From: Ruminococcus flavefaciens
Lineage (GTDB): Bacteria; Bacteroidota; Bacteroidia; Bacteroidales; P3
Reading direction: 5' to 3'
DNA: 64,000 nucleotides
Assembly: GCA_023667315.1 (NCBI GenBank)
Contig: JAMPAI010000003.1
Coordinates: forward strand, 186,001 to 250,000
The position numbers were made by a program, and so were the translations under genes. This document shows, piece by piece, positions 16,852 through 25,604 of the stretch (its first letter is position 1; the number at the start of each line of letters is the position of its first letter). A model generated the notes under the pieces. It was not told where the DNA came from, made no database searches, and saw only the letters and a list, made by a program, of their open reading frames with translations.

Positions 16852-19773
16852 TTACTGTTTCTTTTTCGCGCTCTTTTTTGCGCCGGCCTTCGCCTTGGTT
16901 CCGCTCTTCTTGAGACCGGCCGAGGGCAGGGCCAATTTTTCCTTTAAAAAATGTCCCGTATAGGATTCCTTGACGTTTACAAGGTCTTCGGGTGTGCCTT
17001 CGAACACGATGTTGCCGCCGTCCGAGCCGCCTTCGGGGCCTACGTCGATCACCCAGTCGGCCAGTTTCACCACGTCCAGCTGGTGTTCGATCACCAAGAC
17101 CGTGTGCCCGCGCTCGATCAAGGCGTCGAACGCGATCTGCAGCTTGCGGATGTCGTGGAAGTGCAGCCCAGTGGTGGGTTCATCGAAGATAAAGAGCGTG
17201 TGCCCCTTTTCTTCGGCGCTGCCCCGGCAAAGGAAGTAGGCCAGCTTTACACGCTGGGCCTCGCCCCCGGAGAGGCTGCTCGACGACTGCCCCAGGTGCA
17301 GGTAGCCCAGGCCCACGTCCTGCAACACCTGCAGCTTGGCGCACAGACGCTTTACGCAGGCATCGCCCGTGTCGGAAGAAAAGAACTCCAGGGCTTCGTC
17401 GATGGTCATTTCCAGCACGTCGGCAATGTTCTTGTCGCGGTATTTTATTTCCAGCACCTCGTCCTTGAAGCGTTTGCCGTGGCATTGGTCGCATTCCAGA
17501 AAGAGGTCGGCCATAAACTGCATCTCCACCTTGATGGTGCCTTCGCCCTGGCAGGCCTCGCAGCGTCCGCCCTGCACGTTGAACGAGAAATAGCCGGGCG
17601 CGAAAAGCCGCTGTTTTGCCAGGGGCTGGGCGGCGAAAAGCTCGCGTATGTCGTCGAAGGCCTTCAGGTAGGTGGCGGGATTGGAGCGGCTGGAACGGCC
17701 TATGGGGTTCTGGTCCACCAGTTCCACGGCCTTCAGGCATTTAAAGTCGCCTTCCAGTTTTTTGTAGCGCAGCTGGTCGCCGCCCTGATACGAGCCCAAG
17801 GCGCGTTGCAGGGCCGGGTAGAGTGTCTGGCGTATCAGCGAGGTCTTGCCCGAACCGCTTACGCCCGTAACCACTGTCATCACGTTGAGCGGGATGCTTA
17901 CGCTTACGTCTTTCAGATTGTTGCAGCTTGCCCCGCACAGGCGCAGGCTGCGCGTCCACGCCCGGCGGCTTTCGGGCACGGGAATGCACATTTCCCCGCG
18001 CAGGTAGCGCGCGGTAAGGCTGTCGCCCTTTTCAAGCAGTTCCCTGGGCGTTCCGGCAAACACGATCTCGCCCCCGAAGCGACCCGCCTGCGGCCCCACG
18101 TCGATAATGTAGTCGGCGGCCAGCATCATGGCCTCGTCGTGTTCCACCACGATTACCGTGTTGCCTAAGTCACGCAGCTGCCGTATGACCCGTATCAGGT
18201 GGTCGGTGTCGCGCGAGTGCAGCCCGATGCTGGGTTCATCCAGGATGTAGAGCGAGCCCACCAGCGCGCTGCCTATCGAGTTGGCCAGGTGTATGCGCTG
18301 CCCCTCGCCGCCCGAGAGGGTGGCGGAACGGCGGTCGAGCGTAAGGTAGGAAAGCCCCACGTTCTGCAGGTAGGAGAGCCGGTTCTCGATTTCGGTAAGC
18401 GTGCGCGCGGCCACCGCCCTTTCGTGCGCGGTAAGGTGTATGTTCTGGAAGAATGCCGCCAGGTCGCCCACCTGTATCCTTACCAGGTCGGTGATGCTCT
18501 TGCCGTCTATCTTTACGTAGGCGGCGTCGGGGCGAAGGCGGGAGCCGTGGCATTCGGGACAGGGGGTGATGCCCCGGTAGCGCGAGGCCATCACGCGGTA
18601 CTGTATCTTGTAGGAGTTCTTCTCAATGAACTTAAAGCAGTCGTAGATGCCCTTCACCTGTTTGTTTCCATACCAGAGCAGGTGTCTTTCGGCCTCGGAA
18701 AGCTCCTTGTAGGGGCGGTGTATCGGAAAGTTCTCCGCATGGCGGATAAACTCTTTCTTCCACTCGCTCATCTTCTCGCCCCGCCAGCAGGCCACCGCGT
18801 CTTCGTAGATCGAGAGCGAGGGGTCGGGAACCACCAGGTCTTCGCTCACCCCGTCTATCGTGCCGATGCCGCCGCAACGCTTGCAGGCGCCGTAAGGGTT
18901 ATTGAAGCTGAAGAAGTTGGGGCTGGGCTTTACGAAACTCATGCCGTCGGCCTCCAGCCGGTTCGAGAACTCGAGTAGGCGCGACTTGCCGTCTTTGGCC
19001 GTACATTCGAGAAAACAGCGGCCCTCGCCCTCGTTGAAGGCGGTCTGCACCGAATCGAAAATGCGCGAGTACAGCGCGCCGGGGGCTTCCTCCGGCCGCA
19101 CCACCAGGCGGTCCACCAAGAGGTAGTGCCCCTTGAGGTCGGAGGTGGGCGTGCATTCCGAAATGTTGACGATCTTGGAACGCGCGGAATTCCTGGCATC
19201 GGCCTTATACAGGCGGCTGAAGCCCATTTTTTCGAGCAACTGCAGGTATTCGCCCGTGCTCAGCCCCTGGCGTATGCACACGGGGGAGAGGATGTAGAGC
19301 TTGGTTTCTGCGGGCAGGGTGGCGGCGAAATCAGCCACGTTGGCCACCGAATGGCGCTTTACCTCCACGCCCGACACGGGCGAATAGATCTTGCCGATGC
19401 GGGCGAAGAGCAGCTTGAGGTATTCGTATATCTCGGTAACGGTGCCCACGGTGGAGCGCGGGTTGGCGTTGAGCGTTTTCTGCTCGATGGCGATGGCCGG
19501 GGATATGCCGTCCACGAAATCGACCTCGGGCTTGCTCATGCGCCCCAGAAACTGGCGGGCGTAGGAACTGAGGCTCTCCACGTAGCGGCGCTGCCCCTCG
19601 GCATAGAGGGTGTCGAACACCAGCGAGGATTTGCCCGAACCGGACAGCCCTGTAACGACAATGAGTTTCCCGGTAGGAAAACTCACATCCACATTCTTAA
19701 GGTTGTTGACCCTGACTCCGCGAAGTATAATCTCGCGTTCCGGCTCCGTTGTCTTTTTTATGCCCTTGCTCAT
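16852..19773 (-). CDS. uvrA: Excinuclease ABC subunit A
   Basis: 973 residues. DNA damage recognition ATPase of nucleotide excision repair. First ATPase: Walker A VTGLSGSGKSSLVFDTLYAEG, signature ATLSGGEGQRIHLANSIGS; second ATPase: VTGVSGSGKTSLIRQTLYP, SLSGGEAQRVKLAYFL and Walker B TLFIFDEPTTGLHFHDI. Zinc cysteines: CKRC, CPEC, and the C-terminal finger CEAC...CDQC. It ends in a basic Lys/Ala tail (KSGTKAKAGAKKSAKKKQ) longer than in E. coli (940). First gene of the minus-strand run with murB-folC and the YfcC carrier. Confidence 0.97.
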   Translation of the reverse strand: MSKGIKKTTEPEREIILRGVRVNNLKNVDVSFPTGKLIVVTGLSGSGKSSLVFDTLYAEGQRRYVESLSSYARQFLGRMSKPEVDFVDGISPAIAIEQKTLNANPRSTVGTVTEIYEYLKLLFARIGKIYSPVSGVEVKRHSVANVADFAATLPAETKLYILSPVCIRQGLSTGEYLQLLEKMGFSRLYKADARNSARSKIVNISECTPTSDLKGHYLLVDRLVVRPEEAPGALYSRIFDSVQTAFNEGEGRCFLECTAKDGKSRLLEFSNRLEADGMSFVKPSPNFFSFNNPYGACKRCGGIGTIDGVSEDLVVPDPSLSIYEDAVACWRGEKMSEWKKEFIRHAENFPIHRPYKELSEAERHLLWYGNKQVKGIYDCFKFIEKNSYKIQYRVMASRYRGITPCPECHGSRLRPDAAYVKIDGKSITDLVRIQVGDLAAFFQNIHLTAHERAVAARTLTEIENRLSYLQNVGLSYLTLDRRSATLSGGEGQRIHLANSIGSALVGSLYILDEPSIGLHSRDTDHLIRVIRQLRDLGNTVIVVEHDEAMMLAADYIIDVGPQAGRFGGEIVFAGTPRELLEKGDSLTARYLRGEMCIPVPESRRAWTRSLRLCGASCNNLKDVSVSIPLNVMTVVTGVSGSGKTSLIRQTLYPALQRALGSYQGGDQLRYKKLEGDFKCLKAVELVDQNPIGRSSRSNPATYLKAFDDIRELFAAQPLAKQRLFAPGYFSFNVQGGRCEACQGEGTIKVEMQFMADLFLECDQCHGKRFKDEVLEIKYRDKNIADVLEMTIDEALEFFSSDTGDACVKRLCAKLQVLQDVGLGYLHLGQSSSSLSGGEAQRVKLAYFLCRGSAEEKGHTLFIFDEPTTGLHFHDIRKLQIAFDALIERGHTVLVIEHQLDVVKLADWVIDVGPEGGSDGGNIVFEGTPEDLVNVKESYTGHFLKEKLALPSAGLKKSGTKAKAGAKKSAKKKQ

Positions 19774-19782
19774 AACACAAAT

Positions 19783-19971
19783 TTACGCTTTTTTCCGCGT
19801 TTCTTCCCACAGCTTCTGTAAGCAGGAAGCACACAGGCACTTATCGCTGTAATGTTCCTGAAGGTAGGCGCGCAAGGGAGCGTCGATGTGCACTCTCTCG
19901 CACTGGCAATGGCGGATGTCTTCGTGCAGGCATTCGAAGCGATTGCCGCAGTTAGGGCAGGTCTTTTGCAT
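19783..19971 (-). CDS. Small cysteine-rich CWC-type protein
   Basis: 62 residues from the ATG at 19971 (MQKTCPNCGNRFECLHEDI); the longer frame upstream lacks support because a TACCTTTA box lies just before this start. Seven cysteines in the pattern CPNC..FEC..CQC...CLCASC fit the cysteine-rich CWC family, presumed metal-binding. Similar small proteins occur next to diverse genes; function unknown. It lies ten bases upstream of uvrA and could share its transcript. Confidence 0.8.
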   Translation of the reverse strand: MQKTCPNCGNRFECLHEDIRHCQCERVHIDAPLRAYLQEHYSDKCLCASCLQKLWEETRKKA

Positions 19972-20055
19972 TTTTTTGAGGTAAAGGTATTGAATTTCGG
20001 AACCTATAGACATTCTGGGGAATGAAAACGTTGTCAGGAGCCCCAAAGAAGTATT

Positions 20056-20550
20056 TCACTGTTTGTCTAATAGGTCAAGACTGCTGTATTTTTCCAACGA
20101 TTTCTCAATCATCGGGAGGAGCTTCCTATTCGTTAGCGGGCTTTGGTACATGGCATAGAGTAAATCGACAAATTCTTGATGGTCCATAATGCAGACGGTT
20201 TCCCTGTTCGTTGGGTCGGTTCGTTGCATGAATTTCTCCCAGGAGCCTGATTGGAAGCAATAATCAAAAGTTACCATCGTCCTTTTGAAAAAAGAGAAAG
20301 GATTATTGGTTTGAGGAACTTTGCCGATTGTACGGTCTTTTTCGAATACATAAGCCACCGGGGCTCCGTCTTTTCTTCTGATTACGCCATGCCTGGCCTC
20401 TGCCGGATCAATGGGAAGCCGGTATTGGGATGTGGTGAAACAAGCCACAATGTTCAACTCCTCATCCCGGTAAAGGGTAATGAAAAACTTTTTCTTGGGC
20501 GGATAAATATCCTTAACGAAAGCCAATACGATTTCCCGTTCCTCAAACAT
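20056..20550 (-). CDS. Unassigned partner of the Panacea antitoxin, candidate toxin
   Basis: 164 residues from the ATG at 20550 (MFEEREIVLAFVKDIYPPKKK), ten bases after the Panacea stop; the longer frame starts inside the upstream gene. I do not recognise a domain with certainty. The order EIVLAFVKDIYPPKKKFFIT, then LNIVACFTTSQYRL is compatible with the small SH3-like barrel of PemK/MazF-type toxins (a strand ending in IV, K-rich loop, then a TS turn), but this is weak. The C-terminal half is helical (QEFVDLLYAMYQSP). AT-richer than the neighbours. By context, a toxin neutralised by the upstream gene. Confidence 0.7.
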   Translation of the reverse strand: MFEEREIVLAFVKDIYPPKKKFFITLYRDEELNIVACFTTSQYRLPIDPAEARHGVIRRKDGAPVAYVFEKDRTIGKVPQTNNPFSFFKRTMVTFDYCFQSGSWEKFMQRTDPTNRETVCIMDHQEFVDLLYAMYQSPLTNRKLLPMIEKSLEKYSSLDLLDKQ

Positions 20551-20560
20551 GTCGTCCTTA

Positions 20561-21238
20561 TTATTGGAGCAGGTTTTGAAACTCCATGCTCCATTTGGCA
20601 TCCTCGTAAACCCCCAGAAGGCATTCATCGTTTTCGATAAGGCGGGTTAGAGGAATCTTTACGTCCGACTGTTTGTGATGCTCATCGAACACAAGGGCAT
20701 TCTCCGCAACAATCTGCGACCAGAGGGAATCGGATTGATGGGTCAGTTCGGTCAATTCATCGGCGGATAAATCGGCATATTTGTCTAATAAGGCATCGAT
20801 GGCATTGATTTCGGCAGAGCTGAATTCCATCATCTTGTCCAAAAGTTGAATTTTGGACAAAGGTCTATCTTTAGCATTAACCACCCATTTGGGGCTTGCT
20901 TCTCCCGGAAGGTTTTCCTTGTGCGCGGAAACGTATTCTTCAAAAGAGCCATCCTTTACCTTGTAAACTTCCCGTGCGACAGGGCCTTTTGCCCAGGCAT
21001 AGTAATTAAACCACGTCAACGGATAGCCGCGTTGCTTGATAAATGCCTCATCTATCAGGTACACTATTTTGAGTAGTTTCCTCAGATGTATATCGGGAAT
21101 CCGGTTTGCGATATAAGCCAATAACATACCGTTTTTCGCGTTGTAAACTCCCGTATTGCTGATTGCCATCTCTTTCGGTTTTCTTGTCCGTACAATGGTT
21201 TGTTTGGACAAAGTCTTGTCTTTTTTTGGTAAATACAT
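20561..21238 (-). CDS. Panacea (DUF4065, SocA-like) antitoxin
   Basis: 225 residues. The Panacea signature is clear: GMLLAYIANRIPDIHLRKLLKIVYLIDEAF, then YPLTWFNYYAWAKGPVAREVY, ending in helices SSAEINAIDALLDKYADLSADEL and LTHQSDSLWSQI. Panacea proteins are antitoxins that pair with many unrelated toxins. The start at 21238 lies about 20 bases after a promoter (TTTG, 20 bases, TACCTTTA); a later start at 21169 (MAISNTG) would drop a basic N-terminal segment. The partner follows after ten bases. Confidence 0.88.
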   Translation of the reverse strand: MYLPKKDKTLSKQTIVRTRKPKEMAISNTGVYNAKNGMLLAYIANRIPDIHLRKLLKIVYLIDEAFIKQRGYPLTWFNYYAWAKGPVAREVYKVKDGSFEEYVSAHKENLPGEASPKWVVNAKDRPLSKIQLLDKMMEFSSAEINAIDALLDKYADLSADELTELTHQSDSLWSQIVAENALVFDEHHKQSDVKIPLTRLIENDECLLGVYEDAKWSMEFQNLLQ

Positions 21239-21245
21239 CGTATTG

Positions 21246-21292
21246 CCGCTGAAAGCGGACGATAAAGGTATGGCAATTATATTTATTTACCA
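21246..21292 (-). promoter_or_regulatory. Promoter and possible operator of the Panacea operon
   Basis: Minus strand: TTTG at 21289-21292, a 20-base gap, TACCTTTA ending near 21261. Between the -7 box and the start lies the inverted repeat CCGCT-TTC-AGCGG (21246-21258), a candidate site for autoregulation. Confidence 0.55.
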
Positions 21293-21300
21293 AACGAAAT

Positions 21301-21324
21301 AAGGGGCTGAACCAGCCCCTTTTT
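21301..21324. terminator. Bidirectional terminator after the LRR gene
   Basis: GGGGCT (21303-21308) and AGCCCC form a hairpin around GAACC, with TTTTT on the plus side and TTATTT on the minus side. It ends the leucine-rich repeat gene on the minus strand and shields the Panacea promoter. Confidence 0.8.
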
Positions 21325-21346
21325 CCGTTTGGTTTAGTTTAGATTG

Positions 21347-24300
21347 CTACCGCTTCACGATCTTGTGGCGGAAAGCGTTGCCGTTCCCGTCCGTGGCCTC
21401 CAGCACATACACGCCGGCGGGCAGCTGGCTCATATCGATTTGAGAGGCATCGCCCCGCACGCGAAGCCGTTCGCTACCCTGCAGGTCCAGCAGGCGGAAG
21501 CCGATAATGTTCGCCGCGTTCCGTGGAAAAAGAGCCTGAACCAGCGGACGCCGGCGGCGGAAGCCGATAATGTTCGCCGCGTTCTCCTCGTTGCCCCGCT
21601 TCAGGTAAAGCGTTTCCCCGCAAGGGTTGGGGTAGGCGCGGAAGGCCAGCATACAGTTCTGCGCGGCGTTGGAAACATCGGGGTCATCATCGTCGGGATC
21701 ATCATCGTCATCGCCGCCGGTAGAGCTTTTAACGGTAAACTTGCCGGTCGCGATTTCGGAGTTCTCGTAGTCTTCCATCATGGCGATGGCCTTTATCGTG
21801 GTGGTCTTGTTGATCACGATGGGTTCCATATAGCGTTCCGACTCCTCGGTGGGCGTACTGCCGTCGGTGGTGTAGCGGATTTCAGCCCCTTCGGTTCCGC
21901 AGTACAGTTCCACTTCCGTGCCCTTGTCCACCTTGCCCGGTTCGGGCGAGAATTGCGGGGTCTGGCAAACGTCCGGCACCGGCTCGACAACAGTGTATTC
22001 GGCTTCCACCACCTCGGAATTCGCCCAGTCTTCCTTCATGGCGACGGCCTTTACAGTGGTGGTCTTGTTTATGGTGATGCCCGATGCGGTGTAGCGCGCC
22101 GATTCCTCATTGGGCGTGGAGCCATCGGTACTGTAGCGGATTTCCGCGCCCTTGGTGGGGCAGGTAAGGTAGATTACCGTGCCTTTCTCCACCTCGCCCG
22201 CCTCACGGCTGAACACTGGTTCCTTGCAGGTATCCAAGGGAGCCACATCGCCATAGGCCACATGGTAATAGACGGTAACGGGCGCATTGGTGCCCTCGAA
22301 CGGAGAATATTCGTTTTCGAAGTCGCAGTTGGTGGGCACGTTCACGTTGCGCAGCTGAATCTTGTAGCGGCCGTCCTCCTCGAATTTAATGAGTCCTTCC
22401 AAAATCTTGTAGTCCACGTCCTCGAACAGCGGGTTGTCGCCCACCTCGGTAAACACCTTAACCTTGGTGGAGGTACTGGCAAAGCTCATCTCGCGGTGCA
22501 GATCCACCAGATTACCTGACTTTACCTTAAGGTTGATGTGCTGTTCGGCGCTGCTGTGCCACAGATTGATGTCTTTGGGCTTGAGGTATTCGTCGTAGAA
22601 CTGCGACACCGCGTAGATCTCGTAGAGCGGCAGGGCGTTGCTGTCGGCATAGAAGCAGCGCAGGTCGAGACACTGGCTGATATCGATATCCTTGATGCGG
22701 TTGTTCTTGCAATGAACCGACTTCAGGGCCGGATTTCCGCTCAGATCCAATACCTCCAGTTCGTTGTCGCTGCAATTGAGGGTGTAGAGCGGCTCGCTGG
22801 CCAACAGGTTCAGCTGCGGGATATGGTTGTTGGAGCAATTTAACTCCAGCAAAGAGGAACAGGCCTGGACATCCAAGAGCGGAATTTGATTGTTGGCACA
22901 GTACAGGTATCGTAAACGGGAAAATCCCTGAACATCCAAGAGCGGAATTTGATTATTGGTACAGTTTAGATAGAACAAGGCCGAACATCCGCTGATATCC
23001 AATTTCGGAATAAGGTTATTCTGGCAAGATATACTTCCTAAGGAAAGGCAGTGATTCAAGTTCAATTCGGAGGAGATTTGGTTGTTGGAACAGTTGATAT
23101 AAACCAGACTTTTGTCTCCGTCTAAATTCAAACTGCTTATTGCGTTGTTTTGGCATCGGATATACTGTAGGTTGGTGCAATTGCTTAGGTTCAAACCGTT
23201 TGTAATCTGGTTGTTGTCGCAATCTACATAAACCAGGTTCTTACAGTCGTCAAGATTCAAAATCGGAATTTGATTGTTGTAGCAGATTAGAGTGTCTAGA
23301 TTAGTGCAACCTTCCAGATTTAAATCAGAGGAAATTTGGTTGTTCTGACATTGCAGGAACTTTAAGCTAGGGCAGTTGGTCAGGCTAAGGTTCGTTAGGG
23401 ATCCTTGGCGGGAATTATATGCATTGCAAGATAAGTAGGCTAAGGATAAACAGTTGTCTGCCGTTATCGTTTGTAAATATTCGTTCCAGGAACAATCTAA
23501 CTTTTCTAAGGACGTGCAACCGCTTGCATCCAAAAACTTTAACCTACCGCGAAAGGTATATTTTACGGAACCGTCGCTGTAGGTAGTATAGTATGTGTCT
23601 CCGTGGCAATCCAACGCCGTTAGGTTGGTGCATCCGCTTACATCTAACTTCTTTAAGGAATAACCGCCTTCTCCTTTGGGCACATATAAGGTTTCGAGGG
23701 AGGTCAGGTTGCTGGCATCCAGGCTGTCGAGGGGGTTGTAGCGGCAATCCAAATAGGTCAAACCGGTGCATCCGCGTACATTCAGGCTTTTCAGTTTTCC
23801 ATAGGACTTCTCAACAACGTTAGTAATGCTACCGTCGCTGTTTTTAAGATAAGAGAAAGAACCTGCACAGTTTAACATGGATAGGCTCGGGCAATTGCTT
23901 ACATCCAATAAAATCAACGCATCCTGAGGAACGGAGAGCGATGTTAATTGAGGCAGGCCGCTTACATTCAGGCTGTCGATGGGGTTTTTGCTGCAACTTA
24001 TTTCAGATAATTTGGTGCAGTTGCTTACATTCAGATTAGACAGCTTGTTGGACGAGCAGTAGAGCTTTCTTAGATTGGTGTCGTTTACGGTTAAATCTGA
24101 AATATAGTTGTTGCTACAAGATAAAGTTTCCAGGAGTGAGCAGGGAGATACATCTAATGTGGTCAGTTTGTTGTAGGAGCAGTCCAAGGATTGCAAGGTG
24201 GAGCAGTGGCTAACGTCCAAATCGGTCAGGCCATTGTAATGGCAGTCCAAGAATTGCAAGGCGGTGTTGTGGCTAACATCCAAATCGGTCAGTTTGATGG

Positions 24301-25300
24301 AGGAGCAGTCCAAATACGTTAAGGCGGTGTTGTGGCTAACATCCAAATCGGTCAGTTTGATGGAGGAGCAGTCCAAATACGTTAAGGCGGTGTTGTGGCT
24401 AACGTCCAAATCGGTCAGACCATTGTAATGGCAGAACAGAGTGTCCAGGGCTGTACACGTGCTTAGATCGAGGTTCTTTAACTTTTGACAATGGCAGTCT
24501 AATTTTTTCAGTTTGGTACAGCCGCTTACGTTTAAAGAGTCCAAATAGGTGTCGCTGGTAGAGAATCCCGAGCAGTTCAATTCCTCCAATTCGGAACACA
24601 TACTTAGATCAAGGTTCGTTAACTGTCCTCCCGCGCAATTTAACTTCTTCAAATTGTAACAACCGTTTATGTTTAAAGTTTTTAAAGCTGAAGGACCTCT
24701 TGTTGCAGAGCAATCTAATTCTTCCAGTGCCGTACAGGTGCTTAGGTCGAGGTTCTTTAATTTTTGGTGTCGGCAGTTTAATTTTACCAGATGGGTACAA
24801 CCGGTTACATTTAAAAATTCCAAAGGAGGGTGGCCGTATTCTGTCGAGCAGTCCAATTCCTCCAAGGCGGAGCAAGAACTCAGATCCAAGCTGTCCATTT
24901 CTGGATTTATGCAATATAATTTTTTCAGATTAGAGCATCCGTTTACGTTGATTTTTGCTCTGGATACGGACAAACTGTCTAATAGTTTGCAATTAATCGC
25001 ATCTAATGTTACTATAGTGGAGGATTGAAACCCCGAAATTTTTCCTTTGATGGCGTACAGTTTGTATGAACCATATTTGTAAGTGACATAGTCAACTATG
25101 CGCAACGAGTTAGACTCTAATACGTAAGACCTGGGTTCTTCATCCTGCTTAATCAAAACAACTTCCGTATTAGGCTCTCCGAATATGGTTCCGATTTGAC
25201 CGTATTGTCCGTTTGTAGTGAACCGTATCGTGTCGGTTTGGGCGAAGCCGGTGGTTATGCCGGCTATGAGCAGGCATAGGAACAGGTGTAGTTTTTTCAT
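21347..25300 (-). CDS. T9SS-exported leucine-rich repeat surface protein
   Basis: 1317 residues from ATG 25300, which gives a clean signal peptide (MKKLHLFLCLLIAGITTGFAQ). Residues about 60-960 are leucine-rich repeats of the L.LDVS.C..L..LDC type, about 21 residues each. Two chitobiase/beta-hexosaminidase C-terminal-like modules follow (each with GAEIRYSTDGSTP or GAEIRYTTDGSTP and KTTTVKA), then an acidic DDDDPDDDDP linker and a type A T9SS sorting domain (YPNPCGETLYLK, GVYVLEATDGNG, KIVKR). It should be secreted across the outer membrane and anchored. Role likely adhesion or glycan/protein binding. Two spots carry near-identical 63-base repeats (24260-24400; 21493-21584). TACTTTTG at 25367-25374 is the likely promoter. 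Confidence 0.92.
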   Translation of the reverse strand: MKKLHLFLCLLIAGITTGFAQTDTIRFTTNGQYGQIGTIFGEPNTEVVLIKQDEEPRSYVLESNSLRIVDYVTYKYGSYKLYAIKGKISGFQSSTIVTLDAINCKLLDSLSVSRAKINVNGCSNLKKLYCINPEMDSLDLSSCSALEELDCSTEYGHPPLEFLNVTGCTHLVKLNCRHQKLKNLDLSTCTALEELDCSATRGPSALKTLNINGCYNLKKLNCAGGQLTNLDLSMCSELEELNCSGFSTSDTYLDSLNVSGCTKLKKLDCHCQKLKNLDLSTCTALDTLFCHYNGLTDLDVSHNTALTYLDCSSIKLTDLDVSHNTALTYLDCSSIKLTDLDVSHNTALQFLDCHYNGLTDLDVSHCSTLQSLDCSYNKLTTLDVSPCSLLETLSCSNNYISDLTVNDTNLRKLYCSSNKLSNLNVSNCTKLSEISCSKNPIDSLNVSGLPQLTSLSVPQDALILLDVSNCPSLSMLNCAGSFSYLKNSDGSITNVVEKSYGKLKSLNVRGCTGLTYLDCRYNPLDSLDASNLTSLETLYVPKGEGGYSLKKLDVSGCTNLTALDCHGDTYYTTYSDGSVKYTFRGRLKFLDASGCTSLEKLDCSWNEYLQTITADNCLSLAYLSCNAYNSRQGSLTNLSLTNCPSLKFLQCQNNQISSDLNLEGCTNLDTLICYNNQIPILNLDDCKNLVYVDCDNNQITNGLNLSNCTNLQYIRCQNNAISSLNLDGDKSLVYINCSNNQISSELNLNHCLSLGSISCQNNLIPKLDISGCSALFYLNCTNNQIPLLDVQGFSRLRYLYCANNQIPLLDVQACSSLLELNCSNNHIPQLNLLASEPLYTLNCSDNELEVLDLSGNPALKSVHCKNNRIKDIDISQCLDLRCFYADSNALPLYEIYAVSQFYDEYLKPKDINLWHSSAEQHINLKVKSGNLVDLHREMSFASTSTKVKVFTEVGDNPLFEDVDYKILEGLIKFEEDGRYKIQLRNVNVPTNCDFENEYSPFEGTNAPVTVYYHVAYGDVAPLDTCKEPVFSREAGEVEKGTVIYLTCPTKGAEIRYSTDGSTPNEESARYTASGITINKTTTVKAVAMKEDWANSEVVEAEYTVVEPVPDVCQTPQFSPEPGKVDKGTEVELYCGTEGAEIRYTTDGSTPTEESERYMEPIVINKTTTIKAIAMMEDYENSEIATGKFTVKSSTGGDDDDDPDDDDPDVSNAAQNCMLAFRAYPNPCGETLYLKRGNEENAANIIGFRRRRPLVQALFPRNAANIIGFRLLDLQGSERLRVRGDASQIDMSQLPAGVYVLEATDGNGNAFRHKIVKR
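21493..21584 (-). repeat. 63-base in-frame duplication in the sorting domain
   Basis: A 29-base block (GCGGAAGCCGATAATGTTCG core) occurs at 21493-21521 and exactly again at 21556-21584, 63 bases apart. In the protein NAANIIGF appears twice, splitting the T9SS domain between its first and second strand by an Arg-rich insertion. Confidence 0.85.
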
Positions 25301-25366
25301 CTTTCTGTTGGGTTTTATGATGGTTTTGGGTGATTTTGGGCAGTCCATGACTTCCGTGTATCGTTG

Positions 25367-25374
25367 CAAAAGTA
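25367..25374 (-). promoter_or_regulatory. -7 box of the LRR gene
   Basis: Minus strand TACTTTTG fits TAnnTTTG; TTG lies 20 bases upstream within ATTGACAATTTATAATAC. It gives a leader of about 60 bases. Confidence 0.6.
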
Positions 25375-25424
25375 TATAAAGTATTATAAATTGTCAATTT
25401 TATTTATTAAACGTTGAATAAGGT

Positions 25425-25539
25425 AAAATTTATATTATTATAATTGTCCATTGCATCCCGCTTGGTTCCGAGCGGAGTAGAATGGCGGATGCGTGCCGTA
25501 AATGCTGTCTTTACGGCCAATTATAATAATATAAATTTT
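25425..25539. repeat. MITE-like element with 22-base perfect terminal inverted repeats
   Basis: The AT-rich arm 25425-25446 (AAAATTTATATTATTATAAT + TG) is the exact reverse complement of 25518-25539. The 71-base centre is GC-richer and contains a perfect 8-bp hairpin (GCCGTAAA/TTTACGGC, 25495-25517) and a partial one (CCGCT/AGCGG). No coding frame. This fills most of the 300-base gap between the LRR gene and the AbiEii gene; the rest is AT-rich with nothing further. Confidence 0.75.
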
Positions 25540-25604
25540 GGGTTGGACAAATGAAAGTGATTTTATGGTCGTATTTGGGGTTGTTTGTTCTTGTATTCGG
25601 CAGG

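Noticed and set aside
21493-21584. Short insertion sequence in the LRR gene
   Set aside because: The 63-base offset with a 29-base exact repeat is a simple tandem duplication; no inverted ends or transposase.
24260-24420. Possible CRISPR-like array (regular repeats)
   Set aside because: The units are in-frame 21-codon leucine-rich repeats of one gene, without spacers of independent sequence.
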